DNA of 64,000 bases, from positions 84,337,270 through 84,401,269 of the forward strand of contig CM048846.1 of NCBI GenBank assembly GCA_026545225.1, written 5' to 3'. Shown in pieces: positions 44,989-57,432 of this stretch. This DNA comes from Cornus controversa. Lineage: Eukaryota > Streptophyta > Magnoliopsida > Cornales > Cornaceae. The position numbers were made by a program, and so were the translations under genes. Under the pieces are notes generated by a model that worked only from the letters and a program-made list of their open reading frames with translations, made no database searches and was not told the DNA's origin. The first letter of the stretch is position 1; every line of letters begins with the position of its first letter.

Positions 44989-46174
44989 GTGAGATATAAA
45001 GTTGTAATTGGCATATTTCGGTGATCAAAACCTGATTGATCGAGTTGTAATTTTTGGATTATTCTTTGTATCGATCATCGACAACTTCGAGCTGACACTT
45101 AAGTGCATGGAAGCCGACAAATCAGATAGAACACCATATAGTACAGGTAAGTATGGTGAGGACACTCTGCACTTTTTAGTTCCGAGCCTATTTTGAAAAA
45201 CCAAGGTTTAAATGCAAAATTTAGGATTTTTCAAAGTAGGACTGGTCCCCAATATTTAGGACCGGTCCAACTTTTCTCGGCAGTTTAGTTTCTGCAGGTT
45301 TTCAAAAAGTCCCACCGGTCCTATTTATTTGGCACCGGTCCCACTTAGCCTGTTCCAAATAGGAAATAGATTTTGACGGAAATTCTGATTCCTATTAGGT
45401 TTGAAACTTCTAGGAAAGTTCTATTTTGGTATTCAATTTCTTTTTCAAGTAGAATTAGGACTTCCTTGCCTATATATATGTATTCATATTTTCTCTACAA
45501 AACGTGCCCTGAAAAATTAATATTTTAGAGAGAGAAAATATATACAGGATAATTAGGGCTATATATTTTTAAGAACACACATCCATACTTCACGAGTGAT
45601 ATTTAGGATGGTGTTCTACTTCTGATTAGCTGCTCAGAAACTGCATCAAATCTATTTGCTGATCAGAACATTGGATTGAAGGTTCTTCGCTTGCTTGCTT
45701 GCTGAGGAAGAAAGGTGACCAGATTGCACTACGAAGGGAACAAAATACTTGTTGAGTATTTTTGGTTCTTCCAGCAACCTTTCTGTAAGGGTGGTGACGT
45801 TAGCCGGAAGTCTGCAGCAGTTGGACGTGTTGTCGCAATCATAAGCCTGAGGTGTTCCACATCAGATCCTTGACAGAGTGAAGAGGGGTGTGAGACTGAG
45901 ACAGAGTCTGTTTTACTTTGCTTCATCATAGTGAATTGGTTCCCTGAGGCGTGCCGCCTCCCTCCGTGGTTTTTCCCGCCTTGGGTTTCCACGTATATCT
46001 GGTGCATTCTTTTCTTTACTTGCACTTTACTTATTTGCTTGCTTTAATTGTTTGATTAATTGGACTAAAAATTGAATTAATTAAAAATTAAGCAAACGAG
46101 CAAGTGATCCTATTCACCCCCCCTCTAGATTCTAAAATACTTTTTGCAACCACTTCCGCACCGCGCAACTCACA
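44989..46174 (+). repeat. 3' LTR of Sirevirus B
   Basis: 1186 bp, directly after CCAAAGGGGGAGAT. The first palindrome of its cluster is mutated (GGACTGGTCC). Confidence 0.93.
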
Positions 46175-46347
46175 CCAAATTGGTGTCTTGAAATTGGAAT
46201 TGGAGGAAATTTAATTGAAAATTTGAACAAGTTTATTTCAATTTCAATTTCAAGCCGCCAATTCGGTGATTCCAAATACAATATTAGAAAAAATTATCGA
46301 GAAAGTGAATAAGAAAGAAGTATGAGAGAGAGAACCATCGAGCTGGA
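46175..46347. other. Spacer between Sirevirus B and the Athila element
   Basis: Short AT-rich stretch with a GAGAGAGAGA tract. It ends in CTGGA, the Athila target site; the pre-insertion sequence continues at 57438. Confidence 0.5.
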
Positions 46348-47595
46348 TGATAAGTGCACAAAACTTGCTATTTTATATCCTAAAATAAGTTATTAATTCA
46401 TCTTTTATTTTATTTAAAGGTTCTTATCTTTGCATTTTATGTTTTATAAAGGTTGATTTCCAAATAAGAAGAAAAGCAGCAAAAGAGGGCTAAAAAGGAT
46501 ATATATAGCCAAAGATTAACATAAGAAGAATTGTAGGAGAGATGGTATTCTGTGCAATCTACTTCACAAGAGGTCTCAAGTTCAAAACTTTGCCAAATAT
46601 TTTGTACACGGCCACGTCTACAGTCCAGAATTGAAATTAAAGATATGGAAATCAAATTTTAGATATTCAAATTCAAAATTTTGTATTTTGAATTTTTGTT
46701 TTTGAATTTTGAATTTGATATTTCAAATTTGTATTTTGAATTTTGTATTTTAAATTTTTTCCACCTAAACCATTCCCCTCTAACTCTATAAATAGGGGGT
46801 CTTAGGGGATGGTGAAGGGAGTTAGAAATTGTAGAGAAATTATAGAAAAAATAGTATATTTATTTTATTGATTCAATGATGAGTAGTAGTTTCATTTCTA
46901 TTTGTTTGTTTTCTATTAATATGCAAGCGTAAACATCCTTCTCAAGGGAGTGATGAAGCCACCATGGCTGAAGTATAGGTAAGTTGTTTTATTTTCTTGT
47001 CTACTTTTTCCTTCCAAGAGCATTCTTCTACTCTTCTATTATGGATTTTATTTTCTAAAATTAGAGGAAGGATTTTTCGTGTTTGTCAAATAATGGTAAT
47101 TCGAAGAATGCCTACCTCTGTTTACCTAGCCAATGTGTATCAGATTAAGTAAAGAATGTCTCTCTCATATATAATCAAGTCATTCTTTTTTATTCCATAT
47201 TTTCCTTCATCTTTCCAAGTTCTAATTGGATTGGTGAAGTGTATTGGTTGTTGGAGAAAAAACTAGATAAGAATATAAAAAAAAAAACTTTATTTATATG
47301 GATCCATGGTGGTGAGTTCTCATTCCTTGAGATTTTTCCCATCATTTGATCTAAGACATTTAATATTAGTTTTTATTATTAAATAAAAAATTAGAATTTT
47401 ATTTTTTTAAAATATTCAATTTTCATCTCAAGAGATTTAGGTTTTGAAGTTTAGACTTGTTATTGATTCTCACTTAAGAGTGGTTCGACCCTGCTTACTG
47501 CTATACAATTTTTAGTAAAGTTTTTACAGGTTTTATTATTTTTTGTACGAAGTGTAGAAAAGCAACGATAAACATCCACTATTTTACACTCGTCA
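46348..47595 (+). repeat. 5' LTR of the Athila element
   Basis: 1248 bp. It contains a run of degenerate TTTGTATTTTGAATTT units at about 46670-46755 just before CTATAAATAGGG (near 46787), the probable TATA box. Confidence 0.94.
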
Positions 47596-47597
47596 AA

Positions 47598-47610
47598 TGG
47601 CGCCGTTACC
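47598..47610 (+). other. Primer binding site of the Athila element
   Basis: TGGCGCCGTTACC, two bases after the LTR. It matches the aspartate-tRNA 3' end used by Athila/Tat elements except for a late mismatch. Confidence 0.85.
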
Positions 47611-48883
47611 AAATCAAGTTTGAGAATTCGGAGCCCAAATATTCAAGACTACAATTTTTTTTGGGAGCCCACCCTAACTTTCTTTCCCTCCCTTCTATTT
47701 TTATTTATTATAGTTTTTGTTTCTTTTATTATTATTTTTTTCTTGAAAAGAAAAAAGAAAGAAAAAATATAATATTTTTTTATATTTTTTTTCCATGACA
47801 GGTTCTTATGATGCACTTCTTCTATAGATGCCACCATCCGTTGCTCTTACAAGGGAAATAATAACGTCATCCAGGTAAGTACCTAATTCTTTTACATAAA
47901 TTTTTTTTTCCTTTCCTTTTTAGATTAAGAAAACATAGTTTTGTTTTAGGTTGATAACTTTAGCATGTGAACTCTAGGATAGAATAACTTAGAAATCTCC
48001 CTAGGGTCACACTTTCTTCAACTTTATTTTATTTTTTTTATTATTTTATTTTTGTTATTTTTTTGTTTCAAAAAAAAAAAAAAAGAAGAAAGACCACACA
48101 CTCACTCATTTTTCTTTATTATTTTTATTGCTTATTTTGTTTGTGCATTTTTAAATTAGCATTTGCATAAGATACTTAAGGGCAAACACCTCAACAAGAT
48201 ACGGTCGGGATTTCATCACCCGTTTTCGTGGCCCACAAATCATAAAATTCGAGCATTTGTCAAAGCGCAAGCCTAATTTAATTTAAAATCAATTAGACAT
48301 TGGCCATAAGGTGTACACAAAGCTTGTAGGACCCTCTTGGAAAGAGTTAACTCTTGGTAACTCTAGTGAGCACCTTCCAACTTTACAATGTTTAGGAAAA
48401 GTTCTGTCTAAGGAGTGTGGACGTACTGTCATTAAGCAGGCCACGCGCCTCTCCACAGTTTCCTGGGAACTCTCCTCGTTGTGTTGTTGGTAGGCCTTAA
48501 CTGGTAATCTTCTAGTTACTCTGAAAGAGAGTAGAAGCTGTCTAATTAGGAGAGAATTAATTTTGGAGACCATCCAATTAATTTTCTACAATATTAGATT
48601 TAAAAATTCATCACCCTTGAATTTAAGCTCAAGATAAAAGGCCAAATTTTTTGTGTGGTTTGTGTGTTCAATCCTGTGTCTAGCCCATCTTCTAGGATCT
48701 AATTAGTTAGGTTTTTCTTCCCTTAAAAAAAATAAAAAATAAAAAATAGTTGTGTATTAGTTTATGCCCAAGTGGTTGCGGGTTAACAAACGGTTAGTTC
48801 GGTCTTCTAGTGATCCATCAATTCTTGATTTATAGAAGACTCCTCTCACTCTCTCACTTTCTTCAACCACCACTCATAATCCA
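47611..48883 (+). other. Athila leader between primer site and gag
   Basis: 1.27 kb of untranslated leader with poly-T/A tracts. It carries short chance frames only, and no upstream protein is supported. Long leaders are normal in Athila elements. Confidence 0.6.
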
Positions 48884-50725
48884 ATGGCTGCACCTCGGAC
48901 TTTAAATGACTACTTTGCACCCATCACAGCCAACCCACCTAATTGTATTGTTCTCCCAGAGAACAATGCGGCCCAATTTGAGATTAGGCTCGCTACAATC
49001 AATTTGTTACCCAAATTCCATGGGTTTGAAAGTGAGCAACCTTATATCCATTTAAGCAAATTTTTAACAATTTGCAACACTTTCAAATATCAGAATTTGG
49101 ATGCCGAGGGTATCAAATTGCGTCTTTTTCCTCTATCCCTAGAAGATAAGGCTACCTCATGGCTAAACTCCATTCCTCCAAATTCAATTGAATCATGGGA
49201 TGCACTTGCAAAGAAATTTATGAACAAATTTTATCCTATGCAAAAGACCGAGTCAATGAGAGATGCCATAAGCACTTTTAGAGGAAAAAATGAGGAACAA
49301 TTCCACCACACTTGGGAGCGTTTTCATGATTTGCTTCTCAAATGCCCACACCATGGCTTTGATAAAGCACAGTTAGTTCAATTTTTCTATAAGGGGCTTT
49401 CACCTATGAACCGAACCATGCTCGAGTCTATGCACCAAGGTAAGTTCAAGAACCAAACCCCTGATCAAGCCTATCAATTTTTAGAAGAACTAGTTGAGAA
49501 TGCCCAAAATTGGAATTGGAATAATTGTGATGATGAATTTTCTAAGAATGACCAATCCCATAGAAAATCTGGTATGTATGATATCAAGCCTGAAAATGAA
49601 CTCAAATCTGTGATGCAAAGTCTAGCCGATGGTGTGAAAGACTTGAGTCGAAAGTTCGATGCTTTTACACTCATGTCCATAAGTGCACAATGCAATATGT
49701 GTTCTAGTTCATCCCATCCCACTGAGGCGTGTCCGGTCTATTGTACATCTGAACCTTCGGATGCACAAGTGTGTGCTTTTAATACCTATAAAAGACCGAC
49801 AGCTAATACCTTTAGCCAGACTTACCATCCTGATACTCGAAATCATCCTAACTTTTCATACTGACAAAATTTTTCTGCACAATACTTAAGTGGTCAACCT
49901 AGTTCTCAAGGTAACTCCACTAGGCCACCACAACCTCAAGGACCTCTTGTTCCTCAAGGTCAGTTCCCATTGACCAATCAGTTCAGTCACAATAAAGATC
50001 TCGCACTTGATCCCATGAGCAATTATGTTGCTCCTGTCTCACAAAACCAACATATTTTCAACTATGATGACACTCTGAAAATGCTTGCCCTTAATCTAGA
50101 TCAATCTAATAAGCAATCCAATCAGAGATTTCAAAAGTTAGAGAGTAACTTTGACCTATTGACTCAAAACCAATTGCAATTTCAACAGTCAATCCAAAAT
50201 CAATTGAGTCAACTTAATTCTGTTCTGACTGAAAGACAGAGGGGTACCTTGCCTAGCCAACCTGAAATCAATCCTAAAAACAAAGGGGTTAATCTCATAG
50301 AATCTTCTTCTACCACTGACCAATCAAATGGCCATGTGAATTCCATCACAACACTTCGGTCAGGAAAGCAAATAGATAATAAGGTTGAGTTACCCACTCA
50401 AGATGAGACTGCACCATTTGAGTCTCCCCTATCCAACTCTTCCAGAGCCAAGAAAGCCCATAGTACTCAGACTGACACTACCACTCTTAAGCCGTATGCT
50501 TCACATGCACCCTTTCCTTCTAGACTAGTCAATAATAAAAAGGATTCGCAATACAGTGAGATCTTAGAGATTTTTCAGAATCTCCAGATTAATATTCCAT
50601 TTCTCACTGCCATTAAGCAAATCCCTTCTTATGCAAAGTTTATTAAGGACTTAGTCAAAAGGAAAACCAATATCCCAAAGGAAGCATTCATAGCCCAACA
50701 TTGCTCTTCTTTCCTACAAAATTAA
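48884..50725 (+). pseudogene. Athila gag, interrupted by nonsense codons
   Basis: The ATG at 48884 opens MAAPRTLNDYF. The retrotrans_gag core includes LFPLSLEDKATSWLNSI, FMNKFYPMQKT, HTWERFHDLLLKCPHHG and QFFYKGLSP. A cysteine cluster of knuckle type follows (CNMCSSSSHPTEACP). An in-frame TGA at 49862-49864 ends the first 326 codons. The same frame then continues through a Gln-rich segment to TAA at 50723-50725, and on into protease. Both stops are one transition away from sense codons. The frame is otherwise uninterrupted, so this is a lightly damaged single gag-pol frame. Confidence 0.9.
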
Positions 50726-53700
50726 GCCGTGGTCAAACATAAAGATCCTGGCAGTCCGACTGTCCTTTGTAGGATAGGGAAAAATTTTGCTGATCAGGCC
50801 TTGTTGGATCTAGGTGCTAGTGTGAACTTGTTACCTTATTCAGTCTATCAAGAGTTAGGGTTGAATAATTTGAGGAAAACTGATGTTAGAATTCAATTAG
50901 CTGATCGATCAGTTAAGATTCCAAGGGGTATAATTGAGGATGTAATTGTTAAAGTGGCTGATTTTTATTACCCTGTAGATTTCATAGTGCTAGATACCCA
51001 ACCCACTCAAGGTAAACAAATTCCAATCATTTTAGGTCGACCATTCTTAGCTACAGCCAATGCATTGATCAATTGTAGGAATGGTAACATGACCTTGACC
51101 TTTGGTAACATGAAAGTGGAAGTCAATGTGTTTAGTTTGATGAAACAACCCCCCAACTCAGATTCCTTTGAAGATGTTTGTCTTATTGAGTCGTTGACCG
51201 CACACACTTTTGAGTATTCCTACCCTGAGGATCCACTCCAACAGTGTTTAGCCCATTTTAGTGCTGATTTCGATGAGGATAACTGTATTAGTGAAGTCAA
51301 TGCTTTGCTAGATTCCACTCCAATCTCTGACACACCAAAATATAGGTCCCAATTTGAACCATTGTCTTTGCCGAATGCCACTACATCTGAAAATGTCAAG
51401 AAGCCTCCTAGAGTCGAATTAAAGCCTCTACCTGCGACTTTAAAATATTTATACCTAGGTGAGTCTGACACATTTCCCGTGGTGATAGCTTCTGATTTAA
51501 CTGAGGATCAGGAAAACCAACTAATTGAGGTTCTTAGGGCAAATAAGGAAGCAATAGGTTGGTCAATTGATGACATCAAAGGTATTAGTCCTTTCGTGGT
51601 CCAACATCGCATTCATTTAGAGGACGATGCTAAAACCTGTCGACAACCTCAGAGGAGACTTAACCCCAATTTAAAGGAAGTTGTTCGTGCTGAAGTTATC
51701 AAACTTCTAGATACCAATATCATCTATCCCATCTCTGATAGCCAGTGGGTAAGTCCAATCCAAGTTGTCCCTAAGAAGTCTGGCATCACTGTTGTTGCCA
51801 ATGACAATAATGAGTTGGTTCCTACTCGTGTCCAAACTGGATGGCGAGTTTGTATAGACTATAGGAAGCTTAATAGTGTGACTAGGAAGGATCATTTCCC
51901 TCTACCTTTTGTTGACCAAATGTTAGAGAAATTAGCTGGTCAGGCATACTATTGCTTTTTAGATGGTTACTCTGGTTATAACCAGATTCCCGTCCACCCC
52001 AATGACCAAGACAAGACAACTTTCACCTGTCCATTTGGCACATTTGCTTATCGTCGCATGCCCTTTGGGTTATGCAATGCACCAGCCACATTTCAGAGGT
52101 GCATGATGAGTATCTTTCATGACATGGTTGATAAATTTCTAGAAATCTTCATGGATGACTTCTCTGTCTTTGGTTCATCTTTTAAGCAATGCCTACACCA
52201 TCTTACTCTAGTGCTTCAACGTTGTCGTGACACTAACCTAGTTCTTAATTGGGAAAAATGTCACTTCATGGTAAAGAAAGGAATTGTCCTAGGTTATACC
52301 ATTTCTAGTGGGGGAATTGAAGTAGATAAAGCAAAAGTTGACCTTATCTCAAATCTACCTATCCCCAAAACTGTTCGTGATATTCGAGCTTTCTTAGGTC
52401 ATGCTGGATTCTATAGGCGTTTCATCAAAGATTTCAGTAAGATAGCACGACCTTTGACCCATCTTCTAGCTAAGGATGCACCATTTGAGTTTACAGATGC
52501 TTGTCACTTGGCTTTTGAGCAATTAAAATTAGACCTCACCACTGCACCTATAATCCGCCCACCTGATTGGAACCTACCTTTTGAGATCATGTGCGATGCA
52601 TCAGATTATGCAGTTGGGGCTGTTTTAGGACAAAGAGTTGATAAAGCATCCTATGTGATATATTATGCTAGCAAGACTTTGAATGACGCGTAACTTAACT
52701 ACTCGACCACTGAGAAAGAGTTATTAGCAGTCGTGTTTTCCTTTGACAAATTTCGCTCGTATTTGATCGAATCTAAGGTCATCATTTATACCGATCATGC
52801 AGGATTGCGACATCTTCTCTCCAAAAAAGATGCCAAACCTAGGTTGATACGCTGGATCTTACTCCTTCAAGAATTTGACCTTGAGATCCGTGATAAGAAA
52901 GGCTCAGATAATGTAGTCGCTGATCATTTGTCCCGTCTTATTGTTGATTCTATTAGTGACTCCCTTCCCATCTTTAATTATTTTTCTGATGAGCAACTTT
53001 TTACAATATCTCATGCCCCATGGTATGCTGATATTGTCAATTACATAGTGACTGGTAAAATCCCTTCCACTTGGTCTAAGCAAGAGAGAGACAAATTCTT
53101 AGCTAAGGCTAAGGAATATTTTTGGGATGATCCCTACTTATTCAAGTATTGTCCAGATCAGATCATCTGTAGGTGTGTTCCCGAGGACGACCAAGAGTCT
53201 GTCATTTCCTTTTATCATGATCAGGCATGTGGTGGCCATTTTAGCTCTAAAAGGACCGCTGCAAAAATCTTGCAGTCGGGATTTTATTGGCCCACCCTTT
53301 TTAAGGACACTTATACCTACTGTCTCGCTTGTCCTAGATGTCAACTATTAGGTAAGATTACCAAGCGTAATGAGTGGCCCCAACAATCAATTTTAGTTGT
53401 CAAAATATTTGATGTTTGGGGTATTGACTTCATGGGACCCTTTCCCTCCTCATTTGGGTATATCTATATTCTTCTTGCTGTTGATTATGTGTCCAAATGG
53501 GTAGAAGCATTAGCCACTAAGACAGCCGACCATAGAGTTGTGGTGAATTTTTTGAAAGACTTAATTTTGCCTGGATTCGGTGTACCTTGAGCCATAATTA
53601 GTGATAATGGTTCTCATTTTTGCAACAAAGTCTTTGCAAGCTTAATGTCTAAATATGGGATCACCCACAAAGTGGCCCTATCTTATCACCCACAAACCAA

Positions 53701-54300
53701 TGGTCAGGCTGAGGTATCCAACATATCTTAGAAAAAATGGTTAACCCCACAAGGAAGGACTGGAGTCTCCGCCTCCAAGATGCTTTGTGGGCATATCGTA
53801 CTGCTTATAAGACTCCTATAGGAATGTCTCCATATCGCTTAGTCTATGGCAAAGCATGTCACTTGCCTGTCGAACTCGAACACCGTGCTTATTGGGCTAT
53901 CAAGGCCATGAATTTTAACTATGATAAAGCCGGAGAGCGTAGGTCACTTCAACTCGATGAGTTGGAGGAAATCAGAAATGATGCCTATGAGAGTTCGAAG
54001 ATTTATAAAGCTAAGACCAAATTGGAACATGACAAACAAATTCTGAGAAAAGATTTCTCCCCAGGCCAGAAGGTTCTTCTGTATAACTCTCGTCTTGAAT
54101 TGTTTCCTGGGAAGTTGAGGTCACGATGGTCTGGTCCATACTATGTCCACCAAGTTGCTAGTCATGGTGCTATTGAGGTTCAAAATCCCAAAAATGGAAA
54201 GTTATTCAAAGTTAATGCTCAACGTATAAAGCCTTTTCTTGAGTTGGAGTCTCGTGAAATTGAAAATATTTTCCTTGTCGATCCACTCTATCTCGATTGA
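50726..54300 (+). pseudogene. Athila pol (protease, RT, RNase H, integrase), lightly broken
   Basis: Continues the gag frame. Protease DLGASVNLLP is near 50807. Reverse transcriptase includes WRVCIDYRKLN, FCLD-type FLDGYSGYNQ and FMDDF (52148-52162, in place of the usual YxDD, an Athila trait). RNase H is at CDASDYAVGAVLGQ and [11 protein letters not shown]. Integrase has the HHCC zinc finger (53217-53345), core Asp residues in DFMGP and SDNG, and Glu in GQAEVSN. The post-integrase [12 protein letters not shown] is present, and the end is at VDPLYLD. Breaks: TAA at 52691, TGA at 53588, and a deletion after GQAEVSN at about 53723 that removes about five codons and shifts the frame. Everything else is readable, so decay is recent. 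Confidence 0.93.
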
Positions 54301-56184
54301 TCTTTTTGGGGTACTATCTCTTTTGCGTCTGGCTGAAGACGTTAAACTTAGCGCTCTTGGGAGGCAACCCTGCCGGTTGATTTTAGAGTTTCGTAACTGT
54401 TTAGTTGTGTTGCTACTTAGTTTAGGATTTTTTGTAAACTCTATTTGGATATGTTTATATTCTATTTGGGGTACGGTCTTTGATTAATATGGTTCTAAAT
54501 CATTTAGTCTATATTATTATGCATTGCATATTTGTAGGGACTGTACTTCTACCACACCAGAACAATTGAGGTAATTTGTTCCAATATTTTTCTATCTGTC
54601 TTCATCAATACATTGTTACTATACTTTTAACACTAGGGACAGTGTTGTATTTTGTTTGGGGGTGGGGTAGATTTATCAAAATGCATGCCTTTTATGAAAA
54701 TCTTTTGATCCAAAATAGAGTCATTTTTCAAAAAAAAAAAAAAAAAATTTTTTGGCAGTATAGTACCTTTACAATGATGATATTGGATTAACTTATGATC
54801 CGTTTCATGAAATCCAAGAGATGTTAATGTTTTGATCTAAATTGAACTTGTTATTAGGGTAATATAATGATAGACATTATTGCATCACGGGCATTTAGAA
54901 GCAGAAATATTTTTTGCACAAAAGTCAAACTTTGCAATTCGAATTGAAAAGTGAGTAATCTCCTGATAATGTGGAAGATCTAATAGTAGAGACTTAGACC
55001 GTGTGAGCTTTTGTGGCTTTCACTTTTGTAGAGAGTTTTATGCTAACTCCGAGTCACAAGATGACTCAATTTTCTTGGATACCGTATAAAAAATCGTTGA
55101 TAGTCTCATTATCTTTCATTTTGGTTGATCACTGAGAATGAAATCACTTTGAGTTAAGAGAAACATAGGCTTTGTAATTTATTTTTCTACTATCGTATTC
55201 TACCATAATCCTTCTTTCTGTTGTTAGTTTCTGAAAAGTGATACGGATGTTCTTGTGAAAAAGAAAAAAAAAAAACCATCATATTTTTTTTCAACGAAAA
55301 AAAAAAAAAAAAAAGAAGAAGAAGAAAAAGAAAAAAGAAATGAAGAAGACAAGTTTTCCCTTTGAGATATTTTGAAGACTCATCACTTCCAAAAACATTC
55401 ACCTACAGCCCCATCCTAATCACCACCTGTAAGATTTATGGAAAGATATGATAGTGGGTAATAAGTAAGCAGGCGCTATGGTGGGTAACTCGACATTCTC
55501 CCAAAAGTGATCAACATTCCTATCATGAGACTTTTCTATTTATATGTATCGGTTTTTCATATTAGTATGTGAGCTTGCTTTTACTTTGGAAACAAAGTTT
55601 TTACTCACATACAACTGAGAGAAACAGTTTGCCAAATCTTCGAGAGTTGTTCTTTTAGAGAGATATTTACCTGTGAGATTTGAAGTCAAAACGTCTTTTT
55701 CTTCTAGTGACTTGGGAATTACATTACTTGAATTTGAGGATGGCTTTTTGTCGACTTCACACACATTCACTCTGCTTCTAGGTTACTTGTGGATGATTTT
55801 TCCTTGATGTTTATTGTTATAACACCCTAGTAGCTTGTTGTATATGAGGAACTTATCAATTTCATTTCTTATTTTTCATGTTTCATGGATATACAGGAGA
55901 TTTTTTGAACAATAGGGGAAATTATTGCCTTAAAACAACTCTTCTTTGTAATAGTTAGAAAGTTTGTGGGTACCTTCACTGCAAACCCTCATGAGGCTAT
56001 AGCTCGTCTACTAGGGGTAACCTAGGGGTTTAAGGCCTTATTGCATATGGTAAATGCAATCGAGAACAGCCTGCGAAAGTGGCACATCTTTAGTTAGGAG
56101 TTAAATAAAAGTAGCAGTTTTGTATACTAATTTCTTTTGCTTGTATTTGCTAGAGGACTAGCAAAAGCTCGTTTGGGGGTAATT
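54301..56184 (+). other. Athila post-pol region with conserved non-coding motif and purine tract
   Basis: Just after pol, GCTGAAGACGTTAAA and GCGCTCTTGGGAGGCAACCC (54333-54370) form a motif I know as recurrent after pol in Athila-like plant elements. An A/G-rich tract lies at 55256-55345. The purine-rich TTTGGGGGT (56172-56180) precedes the 3' LTR. No envelope-like ORF of useful length exists on the plus strand, so that region has been lost or was never there. Confidence 0.65.
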
Positions 56185-57432
56185 TGATAAGTGCACAAAA
56201 TTTGCTATTTTATATCCTAAAATAAGTTATTAATTCATCTTTTATTTTATTTAAAGGTTCTTATCTTTGCATTTTATGTTTTATAAAGGTTGATTTCCAA
56301 ATAAGAAGAAAAGCAGCAAAAGAGGGCTAAAAAGGATATATATAGCCAAAGATTAACATAAGAAGAATTGTAGGAGAGATGGTATTCTGTGCAATCTACT
56401 TCACAAGAGGTCTCAAGTTCAAAACTTTGCCAAATATTTTGTACACGGCCACGTCTGCAGTCCAGAATTGAAATTAAAGATATGGAAATCAAATTTTAGA
56501 TATTCAAATTCAAAATTTTGTATTTTGAATTTTTGTTTTTGAATTTTGAATTTGATATTTCAAATTTGTATTTTGAATTTTGTATTTTAAATTTTTTCCA
56601 CCTAAACCATTCCCCTCTAACTCTATAAATAGGGGGTCTTAGGGGATGGTGAAGGGAGTTAGAAATTGTAGAGAAATTATAGAAAAAATAGTATATTTAT
56701 TTTATTGATTCAATGATGAGTAGTAGTTTCATTTCTATTTGTTTGTTTTCTATTAATATGCAAGCGTAAACATCCTTTTCAAGGGAGTGATGAAGCCACC
56801 ATGGCTGAAGTATAAGTAAGTTGTTTTATTTTCTTGTCTACTTTTTCCTTCCAAGAGCATTCTTCTACTCTTCTATTATGGATTTTATTTTCTAAAATTA
56901 GAGGAAGGATTTTTCGTGTTTGTCAAATAATGGTAATTCGAAGAATGCCTACCTCTGTTTACCTAGCCAATGTGTATCAGATTAAGTAAAGAATGTCTCT
57001 CTCATATATAATCAAGTCATTCTTTTTTATTCCATATTTTCCTTCATCTTTCCAAGTTCTAATTGGATTGGTGAAGTGTATTGGTTATTGGAGGAAAAAC
57101 TAGATAAGAATATAAAAAAAAAAACTTTATTTATATGGATCCATGGTGGTGAATTCTCATTCCTTGAGATTTTTCCCATCATTTGATCTAAGACATTTAA
57201 TATTAGTTTTTATTATTAAATAAAAAATCAGAATTTTATTTTTTTTAAATATTCAATTTTCATCTCAAGAGATTTAGGTATTGAAGTTTAGACTTGTTAT
57301 TGATTCTCACTTGAGAGTGGTTCGACCCTGCTTACTGCTATACAATTTTTAGTAAAGTTTTTGCAGGTTTTATTATTTTTTGTACGAAGTGTAGAAAAGC
57401 AACGATAAACATCCACTATTTTACACTCGTCA
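56185..57432 (+). repeat. 3' LTR of the Athila element
   Basis: Same length as the 5' LTR, with about 12 differences by eye. It is preceded by the purine-rich TTTGGGGGTAATT. Confidence 0.94.

Larger units (their letters stand above)
38954..46174 (+). mobile_element. Gag-only Sirevirus-like LTR retrotransposon, copy B (7221 bp)
   Basis: LTRs at 38954-40138 and 44989-46174, target duplication CCAAA (38949-38953 and 46175-46179). Same family and orientation as copy A but an independent insertion, since its target duplication differs. LTRs differ at about 2% by eye. The interior holds an intact gag (40230-42290) and a 2.7-kb non-coding region homologous to that of A. No pol is present in either copy at the same place, so this is a family-level structure rather than a chance deletion in one copy. 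Confidence 0.94.
46348..57432 (+). mobile_element. Athila-type Ty3/gypsy LTR retrotransposon (11085 bp)
   Basis: Two 1248-bp LTRs (46348-47595 and 56185-57432) begin TGATAAGTGCAC and end ACTCGTCA. They are flanked by CTGGA (46343-46347 and 57433-57437). The primer site TGGCGCCGTTACC matches the aspartate-tRNA type used by Athila. Gag-pol (48884-54300) has the Athila features: FMDDF reverse transcriptase motif, DLGASVNLLP protease and [12 protein letters not shown] after integrase. LTRs differ at about a dozen positions (~1%), so insertion was fairly recent, yet the coding frame already carries four nonsense codons and a deletion. The 1.9 kb after pol has no convincing envelope-like frame. Confidence 0.96.

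Noticed and set aside
54301-56184. Possible envelope-like gene in the Athila post-pol region
   Set aside because: No plus-strand frame longer than about 82 codons with membrane or signal features. The longest frames are short and AT-driven.
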